Assembly: GCA_039619475.1 (NCBI GenBank)
Contig: CM077116.1
Span: 251,079,440 to 251,143,439 of the forward strand
Length of the DNA: 64,000 bases
Direction: 5' to 3'
Source of the DNA: Icerya purchasi
Taxonomy: Eukaryota; Arthropoda; Insecta; Hemiptera; Monophlebidae
Shown here: positions 1 to 11,906 of the stretch, piece after piece
How the letters are laid out: every line of letters starts with the position of its first letter
How positions within the stretch are numbered: the stretch's first letter is position 1
Translations under genes and position numbers: made by a program
Notes under the pieces: generated by a model
Seen by the model: the letters and a program-made list of their open reading frames with translations, nothing else
What the model was told of the DNA's origin: nothing
The model's database searches: none

Positions 1-281
1 TCAATCATTCTCTCCTCCTCTTCTCTCGCTTTCAATTTGCTCTGTCGCCTTCTCCTTATTGTTCTCTTCACGATTGTGATTTTCCTCGTATATGTGATAA
101 TCACATTTTCTTCGAGTGTCCTGCTCTTCGTAATGAACGCTCCCTTTTATACAGTCAGCTCTTGTCATTAGGTCTTCCTACTCCCTATAACTCTTCCTTT
201 ATCCTCTCCTTTCCTTCATCTTCTGTGATGTCTGCACTGCTGCCCTTTGTTGCGTCCATTTCGTACCGCCTTGCTATTTAG
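1..281 (+). pseudogene. I-like non-LTR retrotransposon, 3' end of ORF2
   Basis: An open frame runs from base 3 to a TAG at 279-281. It encodes the last 92 residues of a retrotransposon ORF2 downstream of its RNase H domain. It carries the Cys/His cluster seen in the other I-like copies here (C-S-L-H, then I-C-D-N-H-I-F-F-E-C-P), followed by a hydrophobic tail ending in S-I-S-Y-R-L-A-I. The same C-terminus ends the elements at 19706-21063, 60563-61145 and 61392-64000. The 5' side is cut by the window edge. The A-rich stretch after the stop (305-330) fits a retrotransposon tail. Family membership rests on comparison within the window; assignment to an RNase H-bearing I-like clade is inference. 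Confidence 0.8.
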
Positions 282-1884
282 TTCTTTAGCTTAGTTTTCC
301 TACAAAAAAGAAAAAAAAATAACATATATATATATACAAAATTCATTTTCTAATTTTTCAACATCAAAAACAGGATAGCGTTTAATTAAACCGAATATTT
401 CTGTTTTTACTCCTACAAGAGACTTATAGAGACCGGAAAAAATTATTTATAAAGTGTAAAAAGCTTAACTATCCTGAATCTAAAAATTCCAATATGAATT
501 AATACCCTACCTACGAGTATTATTTCATACATTCATCTTGTTAATGTGACTATATTTCGTATTTTCGAGATATTTTTTTGTTTTTATTAAAACATTCTGC
601 TACTAAGGACTTTTCGTACGTAACTCTTCTACTACTGTAACTAAAGCGCGGGAAAAAAAAAAATCACAATATGTTAAGAGATTCATACACAAAAAGTAAA
701 AATAAAAATGCAGGGTGGTTATCCGATGTTGGCTTTTCTTTTTTTTCTATATGATCCATATGCTGTGTGTAGTTGCCGAAATTATTACAAGCGCATGGAT
801 CGATGTAGATTTGGAGGTATTTTAATAACTTAGCCGTTCTTATAAGCGTAGAATATCCTAGACTTATTTTAGCTCGTTTGACAACATAACATTGAAGGGT
901 GCCCGGATTCCTACACGAGAACCATGCACCAAGATGTATTCATAAGTTAGCGAAAGGGCGAATTACGTAAGGGACAGGCGGAGTTCCTTCTAACGAACAG
1001 TTATGAAATATTAAGTTTTGTCCAATGCGGGGTCTGGTCAGTGCTAAAAATTCTCTGCGGGACACGGGTATCGATGGCCACCACGGCTTAGAACTCACCT
1101 TAGCCATGATGTTTGAGCCGATCACATGGTTTCCCGTGTCTCTGCCCTATGTTTCTAGAAAAAAGGTGATCCTAGCTGAAGAAATGGAGGCATCGGGCTA
1201 TGCTGCTTTAGCGGCCAAATTCGCGCGTTCCTTCGTAGGCATGCCAACGTGACTCGGACCCACAGGATCGTTACTTGCGGACCAGCTCGAGGAAGCCGGT
1301 TAATGAGCACTTTATTTCTCGAAACAGCATGTTTGAAGTTGCCGGTGTCTGGAGCGTCCTAATAGATTGAAATTTATTTTTTACATTATTTTTATGCCTA
1401 CATAAGCTGTATTAGTGGACACATATGTGTCGAGTGATTGATTGGGCGCCTGGTTTGAAATGGTTACATTTGTAAGTAAATGTGTGATTGTTCACATTAG
1501 TGCGATAAATTTTAAGATTATATATTATAATACAGTAATTAACATTTTTATTTAATTTTTTTTTTAATTTAACATTGTATTTTTCTTATTTCTTTTGTTT
1601 TTTATATTAATTTAATAACGCAGTTTGTTATTTGGTTATTTTAAGAACATTTGTACAACCATATAACAGCCACTGTAACTAAATTTTAAAAAATTTCTTT
1701 TTTCCAATATAAATCCCTGCAGCTCGCGCAATGTTGCGCATATGCGGTGTAAATTTAAGTTATACGTTACGAAAATTGCAATTATTTTTTAAGTAAGTAA
1801 GTCAATTAATAAATCCATTAAACTCTCTACTTACAAAAATTATAGATCGACTCCTTCCATGTTGATCAGCTCTCTCAACATTCG
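282..1884. other. No recognised gene
   Basis: AT-rich sequence with short simple repeats. Overlapping ORFs of 61 and 75 codons lie at 940-1252 on opposite strands in a more GC-rich patch (about 900-1340). The plus-strand frame looks protein-like but matches no family I know, so it is not called a gene. It could be a decayed fragment of an unrecognised element. Confidence 0.5.
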
Positions 1885-2480
1885 CTTGTAATTATGCTAT
1901 GAAATGCAAACGGAATAATACAGAGAAAAATTTAATTAGAAATATTTCTTAATCAAAATGTTGTAGATGTTGCTTTAATTTCTGAAACCCATCTAATCCG
2001 TGCAAATAGTCTAAAAATACCTGGCTATGTAATATACGCGGAAAACCATCCGGATGGTACTGCGCATGATGATTCCATGATTATGATCAAAAATCAATAT
2101 GAATTCCTCTCCCATAATGCATATATATACCTATCAAATAGGAGCTGCGAATGTAATTGTAGATAAAAATTACCCATCATTGACAGCCACCTATCGCCAA
2201 CCTGGGTTTTATATTCCAGAAATAGCATTTAACACCGTCTTTAAGAGTTTAGAAAATCATTTTATTTCAGGAGGGGATTATAATGGTAAAAATCAAGACT
2301 GCGACTCAAAAATTAATAACAGATCAGACTGTATATTTGAATCAGGTCATACAATCTAATTCTGTACTCTCGCCTATGTCTCCAACATACTGCCTGGAAC
2401 ACTTTAATAGATTACCAAATATATTGCACTTCTTTATCTCCCGTGAACTATAAAAGTATTATAAGTTTATACGTTGTAAC
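1885..2480 (+). pseudogene. Jockey-clade endonuclease domain, decayed
   Basis: The frame reads as the N-terminus of a jockey-type ORF2, an apurinic-like endonuclease that nicks target DNA for target-primed reverse transcription. Visible landmarks are N-A-N-G-I near 1905, then V-A-L-I-S-E-T-H-L with the catalytic-type Glu near 1975, and a run ending in F-I-S-G-G-D-Y-N near 2275 that corresponds to the G-D-x-N endonuclease block. Several frameshifts and stops interrupt it, so no product is expected. The 913-bp repeat A starts just downstream, and a same-strand jockey RT piece follows at 4135-4930. All three probably mark one old jockey insertion. Confidence 0.75.
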
Positions 2481-2492
2481 GGTTCTAAACGT

Positions 2493-3405
2493 TAGCTTGG
2501 TCCTCAGGGATGCCAACCAAGAGGTTTTATCCTCGTGCATTTTCTTTTCTTTTTAGTTTTATCGAATTTATTAAAATAAGAGCTTTTGGACAGATTACTT
2601 TCAGAGCTTTTTATAACGGACAATATATTATTAAAAAGGACACCTAGCTTTCGGGACCGGTCGACCGCTGAAAAAACAATATTAGTCCGAAAATAGCGCA
2701 ATTATAAATACACAACAATACATATATATGTAACGTTAATATGAATGATACATATCACTGTTGTCGGTGATCCTGGATCTATTGATGGCGATTCGGCGGC
2801 CGGTTGCGTTGCAGAAATCGGAATCGGTCGAGGAAGATTTATCGAACACTTTCGTTGAGGGCCAGTTGCATATCCGAATCCAAACTTTGCCGAACAGCAA
2901 GAAGATATTTACAATAAATTTAACGAATGTCGAACGTAGTAACAAGACGGCGACTTTTCCACGAGAAATCAAAACGGAAGTATTTCTACAAAATTAAAAA
3001 CCGGAGCCTCCTCTACCGGTAAAACGGGACTTGACTCACTGACTTGGCCGACGATCAAACTGAGGCTGACTGCTCGAAGGTAAAACTGAGACTGCTTGCT
3101 CGAAGGTAAAAAAAACTGAGACTGACTCTATAAGGCTGCCACTGCCTTTTTCGCTAACATCTTCATCTCGCCTTTTTTTTTAAATTATCGAACGCCTACT
3201 CGACCGTGACCGCTGGATTTTGCCGAATCAGGTAGATCCTTTTTGTTTCCAGCAGGATGCTGATTGGCTGGTCCCACCGACAACAGCCATGCACGCGCAC
3301 ACTCGCACCCGCACCACACATTCCAAATTATTTTTATTTTTATTTATTTTTTGTTTATTATTATTTTTATACAAATATATATGACTAATGTAATGGACAC
3401 ATTAC
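2493..3405 (+). repeat. Unclassified dispersed repeat, copy A
   Basis: This non-coding segment of about 913 bp is homologous along its length to copy C (6830-7646, opposite strand) and copy B (12247-13129). All copies begin with GATGCCAACC followed by a hairpin (here CAAGAGG/CCTCGTG). All share the palindrome CGGTCGACCG near position 165, a GTGATTGG-like block and a GC-rich CGCGCAC stretch near the end, and all finish on a near-palindrome GTAATGGACACATTAC. AACGT directly flanks both sides (2488-2492 and 3406-3410) and may be a target duplication. No coding domain is visible. It could be a solo LTR or a non-autonomous element, but it lacks a clear TG...CA structure with matching flanks. Confidence 0.7.
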
Positions 3406-4134
3406 AACGTGCAACCATAATACTCATAAAAACATATGTACATTAATTGACCTCAATAATTATATAAAATAAGTGCATAATTATCACCAAATTATTTTCC
3501 ATTTCTGGGCGCCATCTTCGATTTTCCGAAGAAATTTTCAAAATCATTCGCTGTTATTCAGAGAACAGCTTCCAGGATCGATGTTCGGGTACCTGTGTTT
3601 GAGCCGCCAGTTTGTGACGAATATCACACTCGGGCGTTCCTCTTCGGCTCGCCAACTTGTTGCGATCTCCGTCACATTCGTTGTAAACTCTGCTCCCTCT
3701 TATTTGAATAGGAGTCCGCTAAAATTCCTCGTTTTAGAAACCAGCCGCACTGAATTTGAAATTTATTGTTAAATGTCACTTTTTTTCTACGCGTATTTAT
3801 TTTGTTTTTTTAATATATATGTATATATACATATATATATATATACAGTAATAGAAGAAAAATAGCCTAAATTTTATTAAACTCTTACTTCTTTTATACC
3901 GAAACAAGACAGTTTGGTTGCGCACAATATTTCATCGCGTATTTATCCGAGCGTAGATTAATACAGAAAAGATTACCTAGCCAATAACGCGTAGAAACAG
4001 ACGAAAAAGAAGAAATTCAAGCGAATATCTTCGTACATACGATTTAATCGGCTACCAGATTAACTTAGTTACAACGGACATACATAAAGTTCCATATTCA
4101 TTCTAAACAATGCCTCGACTGATAAGCCGATAAA
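3406..4134. other. Gap between two jockey pieces, nothing recognised
   Basis: By position this should be the middle of the jockey element on either side, but I cannot read RT motifs in it. It contains a 99-codon plus-strand ORF (3473-3772) of unknown nature and an AT microsatellite at about 3813-3845. Confidence 0.4.
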
Positions 4135-4930
4135 ACCGATATACCGCTACACGTAAAGTCTGCACTTCACAATATTCAGTCTATATCGCTGATCTATCTA
4201 TTTTGAATCAGACTACTTTAGCTTCCTTTGCCGACGATGTAGTTGTACTCACTTCGGTGCTAATCCCATTCCTACAAACTTCGCTATTCAGCAGCACATA
4301 AACAGAATCCAGGTATGGGTGGATAACTGAAAAATCAAATTCAACGAATGGAAATGTCAACGTGTTACTTTTACCAATAGATTCTTAACATGTCCCAGGA
4401 CAAAAATAAACAATTCTGAAATTCAACATTCGAATTTCGCGAGATACTTAGGGATCTATCTACATCAGCGACTCACCTGGCGTATTCGTGTTGCTCAGAC
4501 TTGTCAAAAATGGCTACTCATGTTAGACTAATGTACCCTCTATTAGGGAAAAAAGCACTTTTAAGTCTTAGCTTAAAAGGATCTATATATCAAACCATCA
4601 TCGCACCAATTTGGAGATATGGTTTGGAGCTATATGGGAATACATATAGGAGTAATCTATTATATATCCAAAGAAAATAGTCAAGCATTATACATATAAT
4701 TACAGCGGCCCCAAAATATGTTTCGAACATGACCGTTCATAATGATTTAAATATTCCCTTCGTCAAAGACCTTCATATCAGACAGCGTGGAAAGTTATAT
4801 GAAAAATTAGGTACAAATTTGAACCCTTATATTAATAAAATGTACACGGGAACATTGACGGATAACCCTAAGTGGGGATAAAAACATAAGAAATGGTGCA
4901 GTGATGCTCGTCCAATAACATAACGAAAGT
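4135..4930 (+). pseudogene. Jockey-clade reverse transcriptase, C-terminal half, decayed
   Basis: The RT catalytic box F-A-D-D is intact at 4227-4238, preceded by Y-I-A-D-L-S-I-L-N-Q-T-T. Downstream blocks typical of the jockey thumb and tail are readable across frames, including a Y-V-S-N-M-T-V-H-N-D-L block near 4720 and a final D-N-P-K block near 4865. Stops and frameshifts occur every 30-60 codons. It is followed by repeated copies of the element's 3' tail. It is one of six jockey pieces in the window, three on each strand. Confidence 0.8.
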
Positions 4931-5410
4931 AGTTTTTGGGTCATGCGTAATAAATTTATTTAAACGCATATTTTATCCTTCAAATACTTTTAGCAGAAGT
5001 TTATAGGCCATACTTGACTATATCGGTTACCATGGTACTCTTGATACTAGAAATCTTACACTGTATGATAGTTTAGCAGAGTTTCAGGGTATATACTCAT
5101 CTGCCTTATCGTGTTATTCTTGCTGTACTATTCATTACATGTCATGATAATCATCCTGCAGTCAATAACATTCTTTACTCTTCCCTAATAGATTTTGGCG
5201 GAATTTCATGGGCTGTACTTAATTGTATCGGTTACCATGATGGCCTCGTTGCACTATATATATATATATATATATATACACATTAGAATACTGCCGGGTA
5301 ACCCTAAACGAAGATTAAAACGTAAAAAAATTTTTTAATCTTCCCTAATAGATTTTGGCAAGGTTTCACAGGCCGCACTTAACTGTATCGGCGGCCACGG
5401 TCTCCTTCTC
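4931..5410 (+). repeat. Three partial copies of a jockey 3' tail
   Basis: A block of about 60-70 bp recurs at about 4985-5050, 5170-5245 and 5330-5405. Shared features are (CTTCCCTAATAG)ATTTTGG, then a GGCC/GGGC(C/T)..ACTT(A/G)A(C/T)TGTATCGG core and a GTTACCATGG-like end. The third copy is preceded by codons for G-N-P-K-R-R-L-K-R-K-K, the end of a jockey ORF2, so the block is 3' UTR. An AT microsatellite (5257-5278) lies before the third copy. Either several jockey 3' ends are stacked here or one tail was tandemly duplicated. Confidence 0.55.
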
Positions 5411-6190
5411 TTTCATTCTATTCCTTCTTGTTAATTCACTTTTTCTCCCATCTGTTGATGATCTGTAATAATGATACTGAGGATCCAATCCTTCATTGGA
5501 GGGATTTGGATCAATTCACATTTTTATGATCACGATACAAATATTAAAATCAACACTTGCGCTGAATCGAATTTATTCTCCGAGCACACTGCATTTCTGG
5601 TGATACGGTTATTTTTATTCGTTTATTTATAAGAAGAACTCAATTATAATATCAATCGAAGAATTTCTTAAACTAACATATTCGGTGTCAGTCATTAAGG
5701 ATGGGACTATTGTGGCCAACAATTCCGGGTTTACAACGATGTTTATTCATCATTATTCGAAGCAGAAACGTAGGTACGCCTATTTAATTTTGTACGTACT
5801 GGAGTTATTTTTAATTACACGTTCGCACTTGTAAACATTAATTTTGTTGTGTTTAAGGGCTTCGAAACAGTACAGCATACTAAGTGACACTGAGTTTATA
5901 AATTTTGAAAAATTTAATTTAGAGTGCTTGAAGCACAGCCACCATGAGACACGAATACTGTAGCAGTCAACACTGTTTATGGCCCATACATGTTCAGTGT
6001 ATTTGTTTGAAAACTCGGATTCCGTGATAACCAATGCAGTTAACTATAGCCCATAGGTGTTTAATCGAAGTTTTTAAACTTGTGAATCAGACACCATAAC
6101 GCCAGATGTCATTAAACATTGCCCATAGAAGTCAGATTAATCCTGTCGATAGCTACAATCAAGCACAGCTTATGAAAGTATAGCGATATC
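5411..6190. other. No recognised gene
   Basis: AT-rich sequence without a supported feature. An 84-codon minus-strand ORF at 5780-6034 matches no family I know. Confidence 0.4.
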
Positions 6191-6194
6191 AGTA

Positions 6195-6775
6195 GAGATA
6201 TGTTCTTAAAGTTATAGGAAGAGCATCACAGCACCATTTCCATCTCTTTAGTCTTCTTTTCGGATTATCCGGAAGAGTATTTACATACATGTTATTAACT
6301 TTATTTAAATTTAAGTTTTCAAAGAATTTTCTGTACTGTTGAGTATGGATTAATTTAACAGAAAGAATATACAAATCATTATGAACAGTTAGATTTCATA
6401 CTTTGCCGCTGACATGATCTTTCAAAAGATAATCGACTGTTAACTTTGAATCTGAGCAAGGTTGCTCCTGCTTGTATTTCCGTGCAATTTAAGATCGTAT
6501 TTCCACACCGGAGCTATCTGAATTTAGTAGATATACCTTTTAATCTGAAGCTAAGTTTAGATTTATTACCGATTAATGGAGATAGCATTTTAGTACATGC
6601 GATTAACTTTTTGCATGTCTGTGTAACATGAAAGCGTCGCGTGAGCCGGCAATCAAAACATATATCTAAATACTTGACTGTGTCTACCTGTTTAATTTTT
6701 ACATTATTTATTTTCAATTTAGGGCATGTAACGGATCTGTTTGTAAAAAGCAGAAAACAAACGAATACGTACACC
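6195..6775 (-). pseudogene. Jockey-clade RT thumb and tail, decayed
   Basis: Read on the minus strand, the segment 6774-6514 carries a jockey block resembling (V)K-Y-L-D-I-C-F-D-x-R-L-T and, further on, L-I-G-N-K-S-K-L. After stops, the C-terminal end reads L-P-D-N-P-K-R-R-L-K-R near 6240-6275. The catalytic RT core is missing. Repeat C lies just upstream in the minus-strand sense, suggesting that the jockey copy was truncated or interrupted there. Confidence 0.75.
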
Positions 6776-6829
6776 CTACCATATAGGCGTCGCTCGTCAG
6801 TCGGTACAGACGCACACAGCCTTTAAAGT

Positions 6830-7646
6830 TGTAATGTGTTCATTACATGGGTCGAATGAAATTCAGAGAAAAATAAAATAAAAAATTTAATAATATAAAC
6901 ACAAAATAAAAACAAAAACATAATTTAGAACGAGTGGTATGGGCGTGAGTGTGCGCATGTTTGAAATCCTGTTGTTGGTTAGGGTGGCCAATCACCGTCC
7001 AGCTATAAAAAAGTATCTACCTGATAGGGACAGCTAAATCGGTCACTGGCGGAATGGCGAGAGAATTTGTAAATAACGGAAAAAAGATTTTTAGAGAAAA
7101 TCAATCGTTTTTTACCTTCGCTGAAATCAATTACTTTTTTCTCTCAAGTCAAGCAGACGTTAGCCCTCAGTCTCGGCAAAACAGTTGTGGTCTTATAGTC
7201 AAGACAAACTTATAAAAATTTTGTTTCGCGATCTATCTTCGTCGAAAGTATTCGGTACGCTTAGCCGTAGTAAATTAAATTCGTCAAATATCGAAATTAG
7301 GAAAGCCGATTAGTATCGAATCCGATCTCTTCATAACAACCGATCAACGAACTGCCAATCCACGGATCCCGGTTCAGCACCGATAATTACGTAGAATTTT
7401 TCTTTTAAATTTAATTAATCGTATATTCGTTCTTATATTCTTAGATAATTATTGTGTTTTTTCAGCGGTCGACCGGTACCGAAAGCTAGGTGTAACGGAG
7501 TATAAAATATGTTGATAAAAAATTCAATCGAGTAATTTAATATCATAATAATAATCATCATAAACAATAAACCAAAGAATTACGATTTTAAACAAATAAA
7601 ATCCACGAGGGTAAAACCCTGTGGTTGGCATCTCTGTAAGCGAAAC
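6830..7646 (-). repeat. Unclassified dispersed repeat, copy C
   Basis: Inverted, diverged copy of repeats A and B, about 817 bp. Its minus-strand start has GATGCCAACC followed by a strong hairpin (CCACAGGG/CCCTCGTGG). It also has CGGTCGACCG and ends at GTAATGAACACATTAC. AAGT flanks both sides (6826-6829 and 7647-7650), but four bases could match by chance. No protein is encoded. Confidence 0.65.
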
Positions 7647-7650
7647 AAGT

Positions 7651-9830
7651 AAACAATGCCGATTCAAATTCTATACATATCCACTTTGTGTATTAGCTCA
7701 AGAACACAATGAGTGGAGCCACAAATAAATGATTAGCAAAGTCCAAAACATATTTGTAATATATTTAATCGTCCTATTAAGAGCTTACTTCGATTGAACT
7801 ACCTTTATTTTCCCCTCTTTTGATACTCTTTAAATTTCCTTTATTCTACTCTACTTTTCCTACCGAATCTACCGCATTTATGCAGTGCTCTTCATCTCTC
7901 TTACAACGTCCGTAAATTTTCTTTAATCCAGAAACGTCAAGTAAATCCTCTTCCTTTTCCTCACTCCTATTTACCTACACTGTTCTTCTTAGAAGCATTC
8001 TTATTTTTGGTCTAATCTCTTAAGTACTCCATTCATATCAATCCATTACGGCTTCCGTACTAGGATTAAAAGAAGTGTCACTCACCTCAATGGTCGCTTC
8101 CTTCGAAAGTCTTCTCCCTGATAATATCCCTCTCAAAGCAATCACCGACTAACCTACCTTTTCTTCTTTTAAAACCATTCGGCTTTTCTTATTCAATCAA
8201 TACTGCTCTATTAATTGGTTTTATGATTTTTCTTTGTCGCGAAAATCATTGTTGTTTGTCGCCATTTCATTAGATATAGTTCCTTCGTTATATTTCTCCG
8301 GTATCGCCACTACGATATTTCCCCCGCCTTCAACCATTCTCACCTTTTTTTCCCTGATGTTTTCCATTTCGAGCTTGTCGAGCTCGGTTTTCTTAATCTG
8401 TATTTTCTTATTTTCTCTTGCTCCGTACTTCATCTGATGCTGCAGCTTTCATTATTTCCCAACTTTATATTTGTTCAGTTTACGTATTTCAGTTAGGCGA
8501 TTACTATCAACGTATCTGTAAAAAGAAGAGAAAAAAAGAAAAAAACACCGAAGAGAAAGCGGTTTATGGAAAACATTTTTCGAAGGTAGGAAAATAAATA
8601 AAGGAAAAAGTATTTTCGAAAGCCTAGTAAGTTGAAACGGTAATTTGTTTATTATTGGAAAGGAAAATCGTCGGTAAGTTTTTCCTTGCGAACTGTATGT
8701 TACATTTCAACCGGATGTTGTTTGAAAAATCTCTCAAATCGTAAAAACTTATTTCCACTGACAGGGCTTCGGGGCGGCATTTTTCAGATTTTAAATTTCA
8801 GGAAAAAATATAGCAAACGTAGTTGAGATTTTCCCAGAGAACGAAGCTGGATGCGGTGGTCGTGAAGAGATAATAAATCATTTCCAGCACCATAATAGGG
8901 TTCATGTTGAAAGACCGCTGGTGCTAAAGATATCAACAAATAAGAAGAACAGCGCTTGTTCGGGAACCAGGCTGAAAAATTTCGTTCCCGTTTGCGCGCT
9001 CTGTTAAACCAACCGGACCTAACATATTGAACTTCATTGTGCCTTTCCCGTAACGGACAGAATTTGACGATGCTTGCTCATTCGTTTATCTAACAAATTC
9101 GATTACGGACATATTGGCAAACTCATAACGCTCTTCCATCAGCTTCTATTTCGTCAAAATGGATAATCATATTGCTTTATAACTAATCATTGGTCAGTTA
9201 TTCCAATTACATTACGACAGGGTGTGTGGGAGGAAACGTAATGATTTTAAAATGACGTCCCCTTTATCTATAAGTAATGCGACCAAAAATTAGGCAGCAC
9301 AGCTTTACAAATAAATAAAAATACTTTGCATCAAGCTCTCCTTGTTACTTACCAGGCCTTTATTCAATGAGATCCTCTTTCACCTTCGGGTCTCTTACCG
9401 AGACACATTATCACGTTCATTCTCCGATGACCGTTCACGACAAACTACGTTCGATACCTAAGAGTCGATATGCTTTCCAATAACGACTTCGGCCTCTTCA
9501 GTCATTACTGCGCATTTCGACTTAATTGCGAAAACCCATTCTTGACGATAGACTCTCCGTCGTATTATCCAATAGTTTGTCCACAGCTTTTGGATAATCT
9601 CCATTCTGGCGACTGTACTTCTATCATAATTTGGGGCGCCGACAAAATTTATTCTATCAACTTAGTGTCTTCAATACAATATTTTCTGTTGACAAAAATT
9701 TGTGAACGTAACGTCTCTGTCTTGACGGAAACGACCGCTGGCCTCAGCAGCGAAAAACAACAAATCGGTGGAAGCCTTCCAACGGTTAAGTTTTGACCGT
9801 TGTGGCTTGATGTTACTCCGTTTTTTGACA
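7651..9830. other. No recognised gene
   Basis: Mixed sequence with no domain I can name. A 70-codon, charged minus-strand ORF (8221-8433) and a 108-codon plus-strand ORF (9470-9796) are the longest frames. Neither shows a familiar motif, so they are left as unassigned. Confidence 0.4.
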
Positions 9831-9858
9831 GCGACGCACTCTACCAGAGTAGCGTCGC
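9831..9858 (+). other. Strong 28-base hairpin ahead of the R1-clade element
   Basis: The sequence folds into a stem with GCGACGC pairing to GCGTCGC, continued after one bulged A by ACTCT/AGAGT, closed by an ACC triloop: 12 base pairs with one bulge. A smaller GGACA/TGTCC hairpin follows at 9879-9897. Both lie a few hundred bases upstream of recognisable R1-clade ORF1 sequence, so they may belong to its 5' UTR. That placement is inference. Confidence 0.5.
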
Positions 9859-10439
9859 AAATTTTATTTTGATAAGGACAATTTTAGTCTGTCCTTAAAA
9901 ATAGCGGCATAAGGCGTACTTGATACCAAGTACTACTCTTGGTGGACTGACCACTCTTAATGCTTGCTGACAGGAGGTAATCAACCGGTTCGGTCGCCGT
10001 CGAAAAGTTGAAAGACCGGGCAGCCCATTACCCTTAGCTGTACGGTCTCCTACCTGGGAGGATCGTGGACAGGAAGAGTCTTGGCTCTGCTTTTTTCCAG
10101 CCATTTTTAAACCGAATAGCCGTTTTTGAGAGAGTTCTGAACGTCTTTCCAGTCCGCGTCTAGGCCCGTAAGCGAACTGGAGGCCTACCGGAGGCGAGTG
10201 AAATTGTTTCTGGCTTAGCGGTTCTCCTACCAGCTGCACATTCGGGCCTTCGCCTAATCCCGTCGGGAAACAGAGATTGCGATCGAATTCGCCTTAAAAG
10301 ACCGGCTTAAATAAAATCCCAAAGAAGATCAAGATTTTCGAGCTTGGGCGATCATTCCCATGGCGGTAGCGGGATGACGGGAAACAGACTTGTCGTTTGG
10401 GGCTAAGGCGGGCGAATCCTCCGCCTGTAGGCACGACGG
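9859..10439 (+). other. Probable 5' UTR of the R1-clade element
   Basis: GC-richer than its upstream neighbour and continuous in composition with the R1-clade ORF1 that follows. No motif defines the exact 5' end. The long minus-strand frames here (9895-10239, 10329-10538) look like compositional shadows. Confidence 0.35.
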
Positions 10440-11866
10440 TTGCTGGCAAGCACAGTGACAATTGAGACTGCTCTTCCTGGCCAGCGAGAGACGGTCAGTA
10501 TAGCAGACGAAGCTGTGAATGTAGACGCCGCCGTCCAAGAGACGGTTGAGGCTGACGTAAAGGACATTGCAATTGACGGGGAGATAGTTTATGACCTTAA
10601 CTTACTAATGGTCTCTGTTGTAAAGGCAGAGGGAAACGTAGTCACGGCCTTGGTTGCCGATTAGACTAAAATCACGAACGCGACAATAAGTAAGGTCTCG
10701 GGCGAGATGAGCCGAATAAAACGGATCGTAGGTGGTTCTTCCTTCTAATCCCACGCCAGGAGGGAGAGCTGGTCGCGTACCAACGTTCACTCGATCGTTT
10801 CCCGAAAGGGGTCAGTCAACAAAACAAGGAAGGGAATTTAGCTAAGACTAGGATGTTAGGCGATCACTCAGTAAAGGTAATGGGAACTTCGTCCGTTGAG
10901 ACACTAGTTGCGGCACGTAGAGAGCGGCAGGCGGTCAAACGATCGTAAGTCGTACCCGATCACGAAGTTTCGAAACCGAAAATGTCCCGAAGTGAGGCGG
11001 TCGACCCGCCGACCCCGTTCATTAAGGTAGTCAGTAAACGACGGAAGAGGAAGGCAAAGAAAAACGCATTCCTCCTACGTACACGAAGGTGACCTTAAGG
11101 AGCGGTGAGACACCGCAGAACATCATCAGTAACGCTAGTAGTGGTGCACCGACGAAAACCGGGCCGGTTATGGAAACCAAGCTTTCGTCGATCCGATTTC
11201 CGGAAACGCCACGTCCGGAGCGGCAGCTTGCAGCCGTACGGTGTGCTGACAGTAAAAGAAAGCCAGAGAAGGTAAGGATCCTGCTTTACGCTAAGGTCAG
11301 TCTTAAGGGGGAAGAACTGACTGTAAAGCGAACCAACCTCGTATAATCTGGCGTCTTAGTGGAGTTGGCGGACGTGATCTCGACTGATAAGTTAATGTCA
11401 CTGCCGGTCCTTTCCACCAAAAAGCTCGTCACAGCCATTATAGTAGACCGTTTGCGCAGGATCCGGATAAATCGCGTCCCACCTGGTCTATCCGGGGAAC
11501 AGTCTATAATATTGAAAGTGTGGTCTCCAGGTGACTAACTGAGTCTTCTCGGCCGATCCCAAAACGCGGACGACGATAGTGGCCAAAGGAAAGGTGTCTG
11601 TGGGATGAGCAACGTGTCCTATGGTCGACCATTTGGTCGTCATACAGTGTTATCGTTGCCTAGGCTTCGGACACGAGGTCAAGGACGGTAAGAGCGCTGC
11701 GGTGGTGTGCAGACACTGTGGCAAGAACGGGCATATTGCCTCGGTATGTCGTCGAAGTATGGCACCACCTGCCTGTGCCCTATGGCTGGCGGCCAAGCGG
11801 CCCTCACAGTATGCGAGCGGCAGAACGGATAGTATCGTGCCCCGAGGCGAGCCAAGTTCGCCCTAA
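10440..11866 (+). pseudogene. R1-clade ORF1 (gag-like protein), decayed
   Basis: ORF1 of R1-type non-LTR elements encodes an RNA-binding protein with C-terminal CCHC knuckles. At 11648-11850 the plus strand reads C-Y-R-C-L-G-F-G-H followed by a position where the last Cys is missing. A complete second knuckle follows, C-R-H-C-G-K-N-G-H-I-A-S-V-C (CX2CX4HX4C), and then a degenerate Cys-containing segment. Upstream is only broken frame, for example 10440-10664 and 11089-11346. Multiple stops rule out a product. The endonuclease frame follows directly, as expected for R1 ORF order. Confidence 0.75.
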
Positions 11867-11906
11867 TGAAGAAGACCACGTACGTCGTGACTGACAGAAC
11901 GAGTCG

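Noticed and set aside
1025..1252. 75-codon plus-strand ORF in a GC-richer patch, protein-like composition
   Set aside because: No known family or motif, and a 61-codon ORF overlaps on the other strand. Not enough to call a gene.
2493..3405. Repeat A read as a solo LTR starting TGCCAACC and ending in TTACA
   Set aside because: With those ends the flanking bases do not match in A, B or C. Slightly longer ends give better flank matches but then no TG start.
9470..9796. 108-codon ORF ahead of the R1-clade element
   Set aside because: No zinc knuckle or R1 ORF1 landmark, no splice or start context that would support a gene.
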